Part shown: positions 26,382 through 33,859 of the stretch, piece by piece
How the letters are laid out: the number at the start of each line of letters is the position of its first letter
Numbering within the stretch: position 1 is the first letter of the stretch
Source: Bacteroidales bacterium
GTDB taxonomy: Bacteria; Bacteroidota; Bacteroidia; Bacteroidales; UBA7960
Direction of reading: 5' to 3'
NCBI GenBank assembly: GCA_003567625.1
Contig: PWZB01000166.1
Span: forward strand, 1 to 33,859
Length of the DNA stretch: 33,859 nt
Notes under the pieces: generated by a model
Database searches by the model: none
What the model saw: only the letters and a program-made list of their open reading frames with translations
What the model was told of the DNA's origin: nothing
Made by a program: the position numbers and the translations under genes

Positions 26382-28526
26382 ATGAAAAAAAACAAAGAAA
26401 AAATAAAAAAATCGCTTTCTGAAGAAATTCTGAATTTTTTTCTCAACAACCCAAAATCGGGCTACAACCATAAGCAAATAGCCAAATCATTATATGAAAA
26501 AGATTCCAAATATAAAAAATTCATTTCCGGCATTCTCCATTCATTGGCAAAACAAAATAAATTAATTGAATTCACTCCGGGCAAATTCAAATTACATCCT
26601 CTTCTGTTAGAAGAACGAAAAAAAAGCGCTCCTGTTATAACAGGAACAGTAGATATGAAACAAACCGGTAAGGCTTACATAATATCTGATGAGCTGGTTG
26701 AGGATGTTAAAATTTCGCCTAATAATACCAATAATGCATTGCATGGTGACAAAGTAAAAGTTTTTCTTTTCCCCAAGCGTAAAAACCAAAAAACTGAAGG
26801 TGAGATCACAGAAATTATTGAAAGGCATAAAACAAAATTTTCCGGTATCATTGAAATAAGCAAAAAATATGCTTTTGTAATAGCCGATAACAAATCCATG
26901 CCGGTTGATATTTACATACCGGCTGAAAACATTAATAATGCAAAAAACGGCCAGAAAGTCATTGCCGAGATTACTGACTGGCCAAAACATGCGAAAAACC
27001 CTTTCGGAAAAATTGTAAAAGTTTTGGGAAATCCCGGTGAAAATGAAGTTGAAATAGCTTCAATAATTTCAGACAATAACCTATCGGTTGATTTTCCCGA
27101 TGAAGTTCTTTCAGAAATAAAATCAATTACCGGCAAAATTACTTCACGCGACCTCAAAGACCGTGAAGATTTCAGGGATATATTAACTTTTACCATTGAT
27201 CCGGCCGATGCAAAAGATTTTGATGATGCTTTATCAATTAAGAAAATTTCTGACAATCTTTTTGAAATAGCTGTTCATATTGCCGACGTTTCCCATTATG
27301 TAAAGGAAAACACAAAGCTTGATAAAGAAGCATTTAAGAGGAGCACTTCTGTTTACCTTGTAGATCGTGTTATACCAATGCTTCCACAAGCTCTTTCTAA
27401 TGATATTTGCTCCTTAAAACCGGGTTGTGACCGGCTAACATTTTCTGTAATTTTCAATATTAACCTTTCAGGAAAAACTACAAAAAAAAGGTTTACAAAA
27501 TCGGTTATTCGATCCGATAAACGTTTTTCATATAATCAGGTACAAAAAACCATTGACAATCAACGCGGCGATTATCTAAATGAAATAAATATTCTTAATT
27601 CAATAGCTAAAAATCTTCGTGCAAAACGCATAAAAAATGGTTCTATACTTTTTGACAGAAAGGAAGTAAAATTCAATCTTGATAAAAAAGGTAAACCGGT
27701 ATCAGTATATTTTACGGAACAAAAAGAAGCACACAAACTTATCGAAGAGTTTATGCTTCTTGCCAATAAGGCTGTAGCAGAAAAAGCAGGCAAGTCAAAA
27801 AATTATCACAATAAAATATTTGTCTATAGAATACATGACTTTCCAAATCCTGATAAACTCAACTCATTTTCAGAATTTGTGTCAAGGTTTGGTTATAAAA
27901 TAAAAACTGACCGCCGGAAAAACATTTCTTATTCGCTGAATCAGTTATTGAAAGATGTAGAAGGCAAAGGCGAACAAAATATTATTGAAACTCTTACTAT
28001 CCGGACTATGGCAAAAGCCGAATATTCAACACTAAACATAGGACACTATGGATTGTCTTTTGATTATTATACGCATTTTACTTCACCCATCCGCAGATAT
28101 CCCGATCTAATGGTTCACAGGTTGTTACATTCATATATTACTGGCAGTAAAAAACAATTCAATAAAAATGAATATGAATCCAAATGTAAACATTCATCAG
28201 AACAAGAACGTATTGCCCAGGAAGCTGAATGGGCTTCTGTTAAATACAAACAAGCCGAATTTTTAAGTTCTAAAGTAGGAGAAGTCTTTGACGGTATTAT
28301 CTCAGGTGTCAGTAAATGGGGTATTTATGTGGAATTAACAGAAAACAAATGCGAAGGTATGATACCGATCAGATTACTTGGCGATGACTTCTTTTATCTT
28401 GATGAAGATAATTTCCAGGTTATAGGATATAATAGAGGCCAAACATTTAAACTCGGTGATCCGATACGGGTTTCAATCTTGAAAGTGGATTTAATCAAAA
28501 AAGAGGTTGATTTTGAACTTGCCTGA
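26382..28526 (+). CDS. rnr: Ribonuclease R
   Basis: RNase R is a processive 3'-5' exoribonuclease that degrades structured RNA and is involved in mRNA turnover and RNA quality control. The 714-residue protein has an N-terminal winged-helix-like segment (SEEILNFFLNNPKSGYNHKQI), cold-shock-type OB domains, and the RNB catalytic domain, with IDPADAKDFDDALSI near residues 270-285 carrying the metal-binding aspartates. Further RNB blocks are FTSPIRRYPDLMVHRLLH, and the C-terminal S1 domain is GVSKWGIYVELTENKCEGMIP. A lysine-rich tail, as in E. coli RNase R, is lacking. It is transcribed alone and converges with the LytTR regulator. Confidence 0.97.
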   Translation: MKKNKEKIKKSLSEEILNFFLNNPKSGYNHKQIAKSLYEKDSKYKKFISGILHSLAKQNKLIEFTPGKFKLHPLLLEERKKSAPVITGTVDMKQTGKAYIISDELVEDVKISPNNTNNALHGDKVKVFLFPKRKNQKTEGEITEIIERHKTKFSGIIEISKKYAFVIADNKSMPVDIYIPAENINNAKNGQKVIAEITDWPKHAKNPFGKIVKVLGNPGENEVEIASIISDNNLSVDFPDEVLSEIKSITGKITSRDLKDREDFRDILTFTIDPADAKDFDDALSIKKISDNLFEIAVHIADVSHYVKENTKLDKEAFKRSTSVYLVDRVIPMLPQALSNDICSLKPGCDRLTFSVIFNINLSGKTTKKRFTKSVIRSDKRFSYNQVQKTIDNQRGDYLNEINILNSIAKNLRAKRIKNGSILFDRKEVKFNLDKKGKPVSVYFTEQKEAHKLIEEFMLLANKAVAEKAGKSKNYHNKIFVYRIHDFPNPDKLNSFSEFVSRFGYKIKTDRRKNISYSLNQLLKDVEGKGEQNIIETLTIRTMAKAEYSTLNIGHYGLSFDYYTHFTSPIRRYPDLMVHRLLHSYITGSKKQFNKNEYESKCKHSSEQERIAQEAEWASVKYKQAEFLSSKVGEVFDGIISGVSKWGIYVELTENKCEGMIPIRLLGDDFFYLDEDNFQVIGYNRGQTFKLGDPIRVSILKVDLIKKEVDFELA

Positions 28527-28621
28527 GAATACAAACTTTTATTATGAATTAAAATTTATCACATAGAACAATTTATACCGCCCTGTTGAAAATTCAAAAA
28601 ATTTACACTGCCTACATTAAA

Positions 28622-29374
28622 TTAAATCATATTCAATCGTTTGTATAATTCTTTTCGGTATAATCCACCGATAGGCAATACTTTCATCTTGTCCTCAACA
28701 ACCAGGTCAGGATATTTTATAGAATAAATTTTATTTATGTTAACAATAAAAGAACGATGTATCCTTACAAAATCTTTCTCAGATAATATTCGTACCATCT
28801 CTTTCATTGTAGTATGTGTAGTATAGCTGTTATCCGATGTGTTTATTACAACATAATCCTTTAGCGCTTCAATATAATATATGTCATTAAATTTTATTTT
28901 GTTCAGCCGGTAATCGGCTCTCACAAATATAGAATCCTGTGATTCCTTACTTTTGATTATTGCACTGTATAAATCCCTTTCTTTTCTTATTTCCTTGTCT
29001 TTCTCATACTTGTAGAGTGTCATTTCTATTGTTGTTTGCAACTCTTTTTCTTTGAAAGGTTTTATTATATAACCATAAGGCTCTGTAATTTTAGCTTTTT
29101 TAAGAGTATTATCATCTGCATATGCCGTAAGAAAAATTACCGGTATTTTATATTTATCCTTTACTTTTTCGGCACATTCAATCCCTGTCATTTTATCTTT
29201 CAGCATAATGTCCATCAGAACAATATCAGGCTTATTCTCCTCAATTTCCTCAAGTGCTTTCTCGCCTGTTCCTACTGTTCCCGTAACTTCATATCCCAGC
29301 TTTTTTAAACTGTTCATGATATCCTTTGCAACAATACTCTCATCTTCTACTACTAAAATCCTAATTTTTGCCAT
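28622..29374 (-). CDS. LytTR-family response regulator
   Basis: The 250-residue protein has an N-terminal receiver domain with acidic pocket E10-D11, phospho-acceptor Asp55 in VLMDIML, Thr83 in FLTAYAD and Lys105 in IIKPF. A linker with a charged helix follows (about 110-150), then a LytTR DNA-binding domain (about 155-250) recognised by INDIYYIEALKDYVVI-like and FVRIHRSFIVNINKI segments. Such proteins are transcription factors binding direct repeats upstream of targets. No histidine kinase is next to it, so its partner is encoded elsewhere or could be a distant orphan kinase. It converges with rnr (95 bp apart). Confidence 0.94.
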   Translation of the reverse strand: MAKIRILVVEDESIVAKDIMNSLKKLGYEVTGTVGTGEKALEEIEENKPDIVLMDIMLKDKMTGIECAEKVKDKYKIPVIFLTAYADDNTLKKAKITEPYGYIIKPFKEKELQTTIEMTLYKYEKDKEIRKERDLYSAIIKSKESQDSIFVRADYRLNKIKFNDIYYIEALKDYVVINTSDNSYTTHTTMKEMVRILSEKDFVRIHRSFIVNINKIYSIKYPDLVVEDKMKVLPIGGLYRKELYKRLNMI

Positions 29375-29814
29375 ATTATATTAATTTTTTATGTTTATTA
29401 ATCCGATATTTTTAGTAAGCCTTTTAATATTCCCCAAATATAAATATTTTTTTTAAACCGTAAGATTTTATTATGAAATGATTTGTCCGGTTTAAAATCG
29501 TCAATTCAATCTTTTAATCACATTTGGATCTAAAAAGTAAAATCCCTTATTCTATGAATTTCATTTAAATAAAAAAATATTTATATTAACATTTAATAAC
29601 TAAAAAAAAACAACCGGGCGGGGCGAGCTAATGAACACCTGTTAAATCTTTGTTGTGTGAACGACCAAACGTGCCGGCCAACGGGAGACCACGACCGAAG
29701 GAAGTAACATTGTGAGCTCACCAACACCAATTAAATATTAAATATGTGTGTGAATAAATTTAAATATTCTAAAATTCAATATCCAAGACATCTATAAAAA
29801 AAACTATATTTATT
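29375..29814. other. Gene-free 440-bp region containing a GC-rich island
   Basis: The surroundings are strongly AT-rich, but 29611-29728 is a GC-rich stretch (about half G+C) with no credible ORF. It includes two imperfect direct copies of a 15-base string, GAGCTAATGAACACC (29625-29639) and GAGCTCACCAACACC (29714-29728), 89 bp apart. It may be a non-coding RNA gene, a relict insertion or a repeat; the sequence alone cannot tell. Confidence 0.5.
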
Positions 29815-30750
29815 TTATCCACTCAATTCCATCATTTTTTTCACCGGTTTTAGTGCATCATTCATTAATTTATTATTTAGCTTAATTTCATATTTCTCTT
29901 CTTCAAGGCTCTGTAACACTTTTTCCAATGTTATTTTTTTCATGTAATGACAATCATTACACATACAATTTTCATCTGATGGTACAATAAAAAACTCTTT
30001 TTCCGGTGAATGTTTTTTCATTTGATGCTTTATGCCGGTTTCCGTGGCAACAATAAATCTTTCTGATTTTGAATGTTTTGTATAATTCAATAGCTTTGAC
30101 GTCGATCCTATAAAATCAGCTACGGCTAATATTTGTGCTTTACATTCAGGATGTACAATTACCGGCGCATCGGGATATTTATCCTTTAAATTTAACACCC
30201 TCTCAATTGTAAGAAGATCGTGAATTTCGCACGTACCTTCCCATAAAACCATATTTCTCCCCGTAATATTGTTAATATATGCTCCTAAATTTTTATCAGG
30301 TGCAAAAATTATTTTCTCATTTTCGTCAAAAGAATTTACAATATCAATCGCATTACTTGAAGTACAAATTATATCTGATAAAGCTTTTATTTCAGCTGAA
30401 CAATTTATATAGCTGATAACAATATGATCAGGATGTTTTTCTTTAAATTTACTAAATTCATCAGGCGGACAAGAATCAACAAGTGTACAACCTGCTTCAA
30501 GATCCGGTAATAAAACTTTTTTCTGCGGTGACAAAATCTTTGCTGTTTCAGCCATGAAAAGAACACCGCAAAAAACAATTATTTCAGCATTATTCTGCTC
30601 CGATATTTTGGATAAAGCAAGACTGTCTCCAATAAAATCAGCTATATCCTGTATCCCAGGTACCTGGTAAAAATGTGCCAGTATAATAGCATTTTTTTCT
30701 TTTTTTAATTTTGAAATTTCGTTTACTATATTTTTTTTACTTTTCAACAT
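29815..30750 (-). CDS. nadA: Quinolinate synthase A
   Basis: NadA is a 4Fe-4S enzyme that condenses iminoaspartate with dihydroxyacetone phosphate to quinolinate in de novo NAD synthesis. The 311-residue protein has the family's AHFYQVPGIQDIADFIGDSL start, the VFCGVLFMAETAKIL strand, and PDLEAGCTLVDSCP. Candidate cluster ligands are Cys88, Cys174 and one of Cys262/264/267 in NCMCNDCHYM. The HPEC motif (200-203) and TGSTSK-like GSTSKLL follow. Length matches the short (Thermotoga-like) form. NadB and NadC genes are not adjacent. Its start faces the very AT-rich spacer shared with rpiB. Confidence 0.96.
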   Translation of the reverse strand: MLKSKKNIVNEISKLKKEKNAIILAHFYQVPGIQDIADFIGDSLALSKISEQNNAEIIVFCGVLFMAETAKILSPQKKVLLPDLEAGCTLVDSCPPDEFSKFKEKHPDHIVISYINCSAEIKALSDIICTSSNAIDIVNSFDENEKIIFAPDKNLGAYINNITGRNMVLWEGTCEIHDLLTIERVLNLKDKYPDAPVIVHPECKAQILAVADFIGSTSKLLNYTKHSKSERFIVATETGIKHQMKKHSPEKEFFIVPSDENCMCNDCHYMKKITLEKVLQSLEEEKYEIKLNNKLMNDALKPVKKMMELSG

Positions 30751-31298
30751 TATTTATTATTATTATATTTACTTTTTAAAAAATCGTTATTAATAATAGT
30801 ATTGTTGATATTGTTAGAAAAATAAATCAGAAAAATTTGACTTTATAAGTTTTACAAAATAATAAACAAATAATTACTTGTTATGTTTATTTTAAGTAAT
30901 TAGTATATAATTAATTAAGATTTTATTGACAAGTTGTTAATATCGTTTATTGTTGAAAAAAACAATTTTTTAATATTGTTTTTTCAGGATTAAAATGTTA
31001 GTTATTTGTTTATATAATTTAAAAAATATTTTTGTTTTTCTCTTGCAGATTTGAAAAAAATAATTATAGAAAATATAAAATTGAATTTGCAAATTTAATT
31101 ATTAAAAATTTTCAGCAATATCTTTTGAATTATTAACAACAGATGTGTTTATAAATTTATTTTATTAGAAATAAATTAGTTATAAGTATCCAGGGATTAT
31201 TAATTTTATAAAACTAATTCTGTAAATCTTTTATTTTGAATAGCATATATTATATATTTTTTTTTTAATAATAACAATAATTAAAAAAGATATTAACA
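30751..31298. other. Extremely AT-rich 548-bp spacer between divergent nadA and rpiB
   Basis: G+C in the lines I counted is roughly 13-17 percent, lower than elsewhere in the window. No ORF is credible. There are A- and T-tracts throughout and an inverted pair GTTGTTAATA (30934-30943) / TATTAACAAC (31131-31140), with further related ATTGTTGATATTGTTAG near 30801. It must contain both promoters. I found no canonical DnaA box (TTATCCACA). Confidence 0.5.
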
Positions 31299-31742
31299 AT
31301 GACTATAAACAAGGAAAAAATAGCTTTAGGATCAGATCATGCCGGGTTTAGGATGAAAGAATATTTAAAGAGTGTATTGGTAACACAAGGATATGAAGTA
31401 GTTGATTATGGAACAAACTCGGAAGATTCCGTTGATTATCCTGATTACGCCCATCCTGTTGCGGCGGGGGTGGAAAATGGCATATATAAGAAGGCTGTTG
31501 TTTTATGTGGAAGTGGTAACGGGGTAAACATGACAGTCAACAAATATTGTCCGGTCCGTTCGGCGTTATGCTGGAATGATGAAATAGCAAGACTTGCAAG
31601 GCTGCATAACAATGCCAACATTCTGGCGCTTCCCGCAAGGTTTATTAATAATAATGAAGCTAAAAAAATAATGAAGGTATTTCTTGAAACCGAGTTTGAA
31701 GGAGGCCGTCATACCGGGAGAGTTGAAAAAATTTACAAGTGA
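31299..31742 (+). CDS. rpiB: Ribose-5-phosphate isomerase B
   Basis: RpiB (RpiB/LacAB family) interconverts ribose 5-phosphate and ribulose 5-phosphate in the pentose phosphate pathway. The 147-residue protein shows ALGSDHAGFRMKEYL (7-21), the VDYPDYAHPVA segment, the active-site cysteine loop LCGSGNGVNMTVNK (about 69-82), and the RLARLHNNANILALPARF block. All these are normal. The next gene, lutB-like, starts 27 bp downstream, so the two are probably co-transcribed although not functionally linked in an obvious way. Confidence 0.96.
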   Translation: MTINKEKIALGSDHAGFRMKEYLKSVLVTQGYEVVDYGTNSEDSVDYPDYAHPVAAGVENGIYKKAVVLCGSGNGVNMTVNKYCPVRSALCWNDEIARLARLHNNANILALPARFINNNEAKKIMKVFLETEFEGGRHTGRVEKIYK

Positions 31743-31769
31743 ATAAAGAATAGCCAATAACATAATTTT

Positions 31770-33161
31770 ATGGAAAAGGAGGCAATAAAATTTTTAAAAG
31801 AATGTGAAACCAAATCTTTTGACAGGAAGCACCGTATAAATATCAAATATAATATATCACGGTATAATGCTTCTGTTGCCAGGGGATTACAGCAATTTAA
31901 AGACTTATATCAGGCAACTGTGAAAGCAGCACTTATCAAACACAAAACGCTGGAAAATCTTGATAGTTATCTGATGAGTTTTGAAAAGAACTTTACAAAG
32001 AATGGCGGTACCGTAATATGGGCTTCAGATGGAAAAGATGCTTTAACAGCTATAGGAAAGATACTTAACAGCAATAATGTAAATCTTGTGGTTAAGTCAA
32101 AATCAATGACCACTGAAGAAATCAGCGTTGTCCCTTATCTTGAGGCTAATGGTATTGAAGCCATAGAGACTGACCTTGGCGAGTATATAGTACAGATATC
32201 AGGTGATAAGCCTTATCATATAGTTACGCCCGCGATGCACCTGTCGGCAGAGGAAATTGCTAAAATATACCATGAAAAATTCGGACTTGCACCCGACAGT
32301 AAACCCGGAGAAATAACATCTTTTACACGTACAAAGCTCAGAAAAAATTTTTTACAAGCCGGCGCCTGCATTACAGGTGCCAATTTTCTTGTAGCTGAGA
32401 CCGGCTCTGTTGTTTTAACCGAAAACGAAGGGAACGGCGTAATGTCTATATCGTGGGCGCCGGTACATATTGTTGTGGCAGGAATAGAAAAGCTAATACC
32501 GGGTATAGAGGACTTAAACCTGTTTTTGCCTCTTTTGGCGTCTCGCGGCACAGGCCAAAATCTGACAACGTATAATTCAATAATTAGCGGGCCGGGAGGG
32601 GATTCTCAAGCTTCTGATTTTTCCCCGGGCAATATGTATGTTATTTTGCTTGATAACGGACGTACTAACTTGCTGAGAAATATACCGCAGAGAAGAGCTT
32701 TGTCATGCATCAGGTGCGGAGCTTGTCTTAACGCTTGTCCGGTATATCGGAACATTGGGGGACATTCCTACGGAGCAGTATATTCGGGGCCTATAGGAGC
32801 AGTCATTACCCCTCATCTGAAAAATTTTAAGGAATACAAACATCTGAGCTATGCTTCATCTTTATGCGGTAAATGTTCCGAAGTGTGCCCGGTAAGAATA
32901 AACCTGCACAGGCTTCTGCTCCACAATAGAAACTATGCTGTGAAAAACTACTGCACCGCAAGACTGGAAAAAATATTAATCATCGCGTGGAAAAAAGCAA
33001 TGCTGAACCGCAAATTTATTGACAAACCACCTCATAGCATTAAGAAGTTTTTTGTAAACAAAATAACAGGAAAAATGTGGGGTAAAAGACGAATTGCCCC
33101 GGCAATGGAATCTGAATCATTTTCCGTTTTGTGGAAAAAGCGTAAACTGTCAAAAAAATAA
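31770..33161 (+). CDS. lutB: LutB-type lactate utilization iron-sulfur protein
   Basis: LutB is part of the LutABC (YkgEFG) complex, which oxidises L-lactate to pyruvate in the cytoplasm. The 463-residue protein has the LUD-fold region, with GGTVIWASDGKDAL near residue 79, GITGANFLVAETGSVVL-like ITGANFLVAETGSVVL near 202, and SGPGGDSQASD. Two ferredoxin-like cysteine clusters follow: CIRCGACLNACP (C313, C316, C319, C323) and CGKCSEVCP (C366, C369, C373). The family is clear, but LutA and LutC are not on either side: rpiB is upstream and an opposite-strand gene downstream. The gene could work with subunits encoded elsewhere. Confidence 0.92.
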   Translation: MEKEAIKFLKECETKSFDRKHRINIKYNISRYNASVARGLQQFKDLYQATVKAALIKHKTLENLDSYLMSFEKNFTKNGGTVIWASDGKDALTAIGKILNSNNVNLVVKSKSMTTEEISVVPYLEANGIEAIETDLGEYIVQISGDKPYHIVTPAMHLSAEEIAKIYHEKFGLAPDSKPGEITSFTRTKLRKNFLQAGACITGANFLVAETGSVVLTENEGNGVMSISWAPVHIVVAGIEKLIPGIEDLNLFLPLLASRGTGQNLTTYNSIISGPGGDSQASDFSPGNMYVILLDNGRTNLLRNIPQRRALSCIRCGACLNACPVYRNIGGHSYGAVYSGPIGAVITPHLKNFKEYKHLSYASSLCGKCSEVCPVRINLHRLLLHNRNYAVKNYCTARLEKILIIAWKKAMLNRKFIDKPPHSIKKFFVNKITGKMWGKRRIAPAMESESFSVLWKKRKLSKK

Positions 33162-33189
33162 GAAGCTTTTTTGTAGCGGAGGCAGTTGT

Positions 33190-33859
33190 TCAAAACTTTG
33201 ACAAAACAGATTTAACAGAACCATAATATCCTCTTCCAAAAAGGTTGACATGTACCATAAGGGGGTAGAGGTTGCAAATTTCCAAAGCTTCGCGCCAGTT
33301 ATCTGCAAGGGGATGAATATCATGGTAGGCATTGTAAAACTCCGAGCTGAAGCCGCCAAATAATTTTGACATGCCAAGATCCATAAGTCTGTGCCCGTAG
33401 TATACCGCAGGATCTATTATGCAAGCTTTTCCTTCGTTGCAAACCATATAATTGCCGTTCCATAAATCACCATGGAGAAGTGATGGCTTTTCAACAGGGA
33501 AAAAATCACCAAGATAACGGTACATCAATTCAAACTTTTTTATGATTGAATGGTCAATAAGATTTTTATCAAAAGCCAGGGCTATTTGCTTCTCTAATCG
33601 TTCTTCAATGAAAAAGCTTATCCAGTCATCATGAGGCGTATTGCTTTGAGGAAGATTGCCGATGTAATTGTCATGATCAAGCCCGAAATGATCACTGTTA
33701 TGATTATGAAGTCGCGATAAGGAATTACCGAAATCTTTCCAAAAACCGGATGCTTTTCCGGAGCTTTTAATGTATTCAAGAACAAGTACGGTATAATCTT
33801 CATCTTCATCATAACCGATAACTTCCGGAATTTTTAACTCTCCGGCATTACGCAGCAGA
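33190..33859 (-). CDS. Fructosamine kinase family protein, 5' end cut by window edge
   Basis: The minus-strand frame is open from the window end to a TGA at 33192-33190, giving about 222 residues. Recognisable features are LVLEYI, LHNHNSDHFGLDHDNYIGNLPQ, DDWISFFIEERL, the phosphotransferase loop LLHGDLWNGN (HGDLWNGN) and the metal-binding IIDPAVYYGHR. These are characteristic of fructosamine-3-kinase/ketosamine-3-kinase proteins, which phosphorylate glycation adducts on protein amino groups, leading to their removal. The N-terminal ATP-binding part is outside the window. A shorter start at 33528 would drop conserved sequence, so I take the longer reading. It converges with lutB, with 28 bp between. 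Confidence 0.92.
   Translation of the reverse strand, partial: LLRNAGELKIPEVIGYDEDEDYTVLVLEYIKSSGKASGFWKDFGNSLSRLHNHNSDHFGLDHDNYIGNLPQSNTPHDDWISFFIEERLEKQIALAFDKNLIDHSIIKKFELMYRYLGDFFPVEKPSLLHGDLWNGNYMVCNEGKACIIDPAVYYGHRLMDLGMSKLFGGFSSEFYNAYHDIHPLADNWREALEICNLYPLMVHVNLFGRGYYGSVKSVLSKF

Noticed and set aside
30751..31298. Calling the AT-rich spacer a replication origin
   Set aside because: No canonical DnaA box and no dnaA, dnaN or gidB gene nearby; kept only as an observation.

Overview
The window is a low-GC chromosomal segment from a member of the Bacteroidota, most likely a Bacteroidales/Marinilabiliales-type anaerobe or facultative anaerobe. The evidence is gene content and style: a DUF4175-type coiled-coil membrane protein next to ybeY and mnmG, an F-ATPase epsilon subunit reduced to its beta-sandwich, a detached atpDC pair, a Bacteroidota-style RpiB, intergenic repeats of the kinds common in this phylum (TTTGCG-rich blocks, ACCCGTTACCCGTCACC-like strings, GAGATTCCTCACTTC/GGAATGACAG inverted repeats), and few clear Shine-Dalgarno sequences. 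It reads as ordinary core chromosome: I see no phage, IS element, CRISPR array, tRNA or rRNA.

Layout. 1-5702 (minus): start of hflX, a small membrane protein, trpS, recJ, and atpD-atpC. 6527-8653 (plus): a ribF homologue whose adenylyltransferase half looks decayed, then a radical SAM/SPASM protein. 8784-11637 (minus): a membrane-anchored class C beta-lactamase/PBP-type serine hydrolase and a phospholipase D/cardiolipin synthase-like protein. 11886-13897 (plus): ptb-buk, the butyryl-CoA to butyrate ATP-yielding pair. 14155-26186 (minus): a 1249-residue multi-pass sensor kinase, a methyltransferase, mnmG, ybeY, a degenerate GHKL/anti-sigma-type protein and a DUF4175 protein; the last three overlap like one transcript (DUF4175 > GHKL > ybeY). 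26382-28526 (plus): RNase R. 28622-30750 (minus): a LytTR response regulator and nadA. 31299-33161 (plus): rpiB and a LutB-type iron-sulfur protein. 33190-33859 (minus): a fructosamine-kinase family protein running off the end.

The most interesting observations are: (1) two sites matching the ParB-binding parS centromere sequence, one on each side of mnmG (19227-19242 and 21355-21370), which suggests an origin-proximal chromosome segregation locus; (2) a RibF homologue with an intact riboflavin kinase half but loss of both histidines and the aspartate of the FAD-synthetase nucleotidyltransferase motif; (3) a GHKL protein in the ybeY operon without ATP-binding residues; (4) several unexplained intergenic inverted repeats and islands, including a 175-bp nested inverted repeat holding a perfect 23-bp-stem hairpin, a roughly 105-bp inverted repeat upstream of ribF, and a GC-rich island in an AT-rich gap. 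I did not find a clearly new multi-gene system; the parS pair and the decayed RibF are the best leads.
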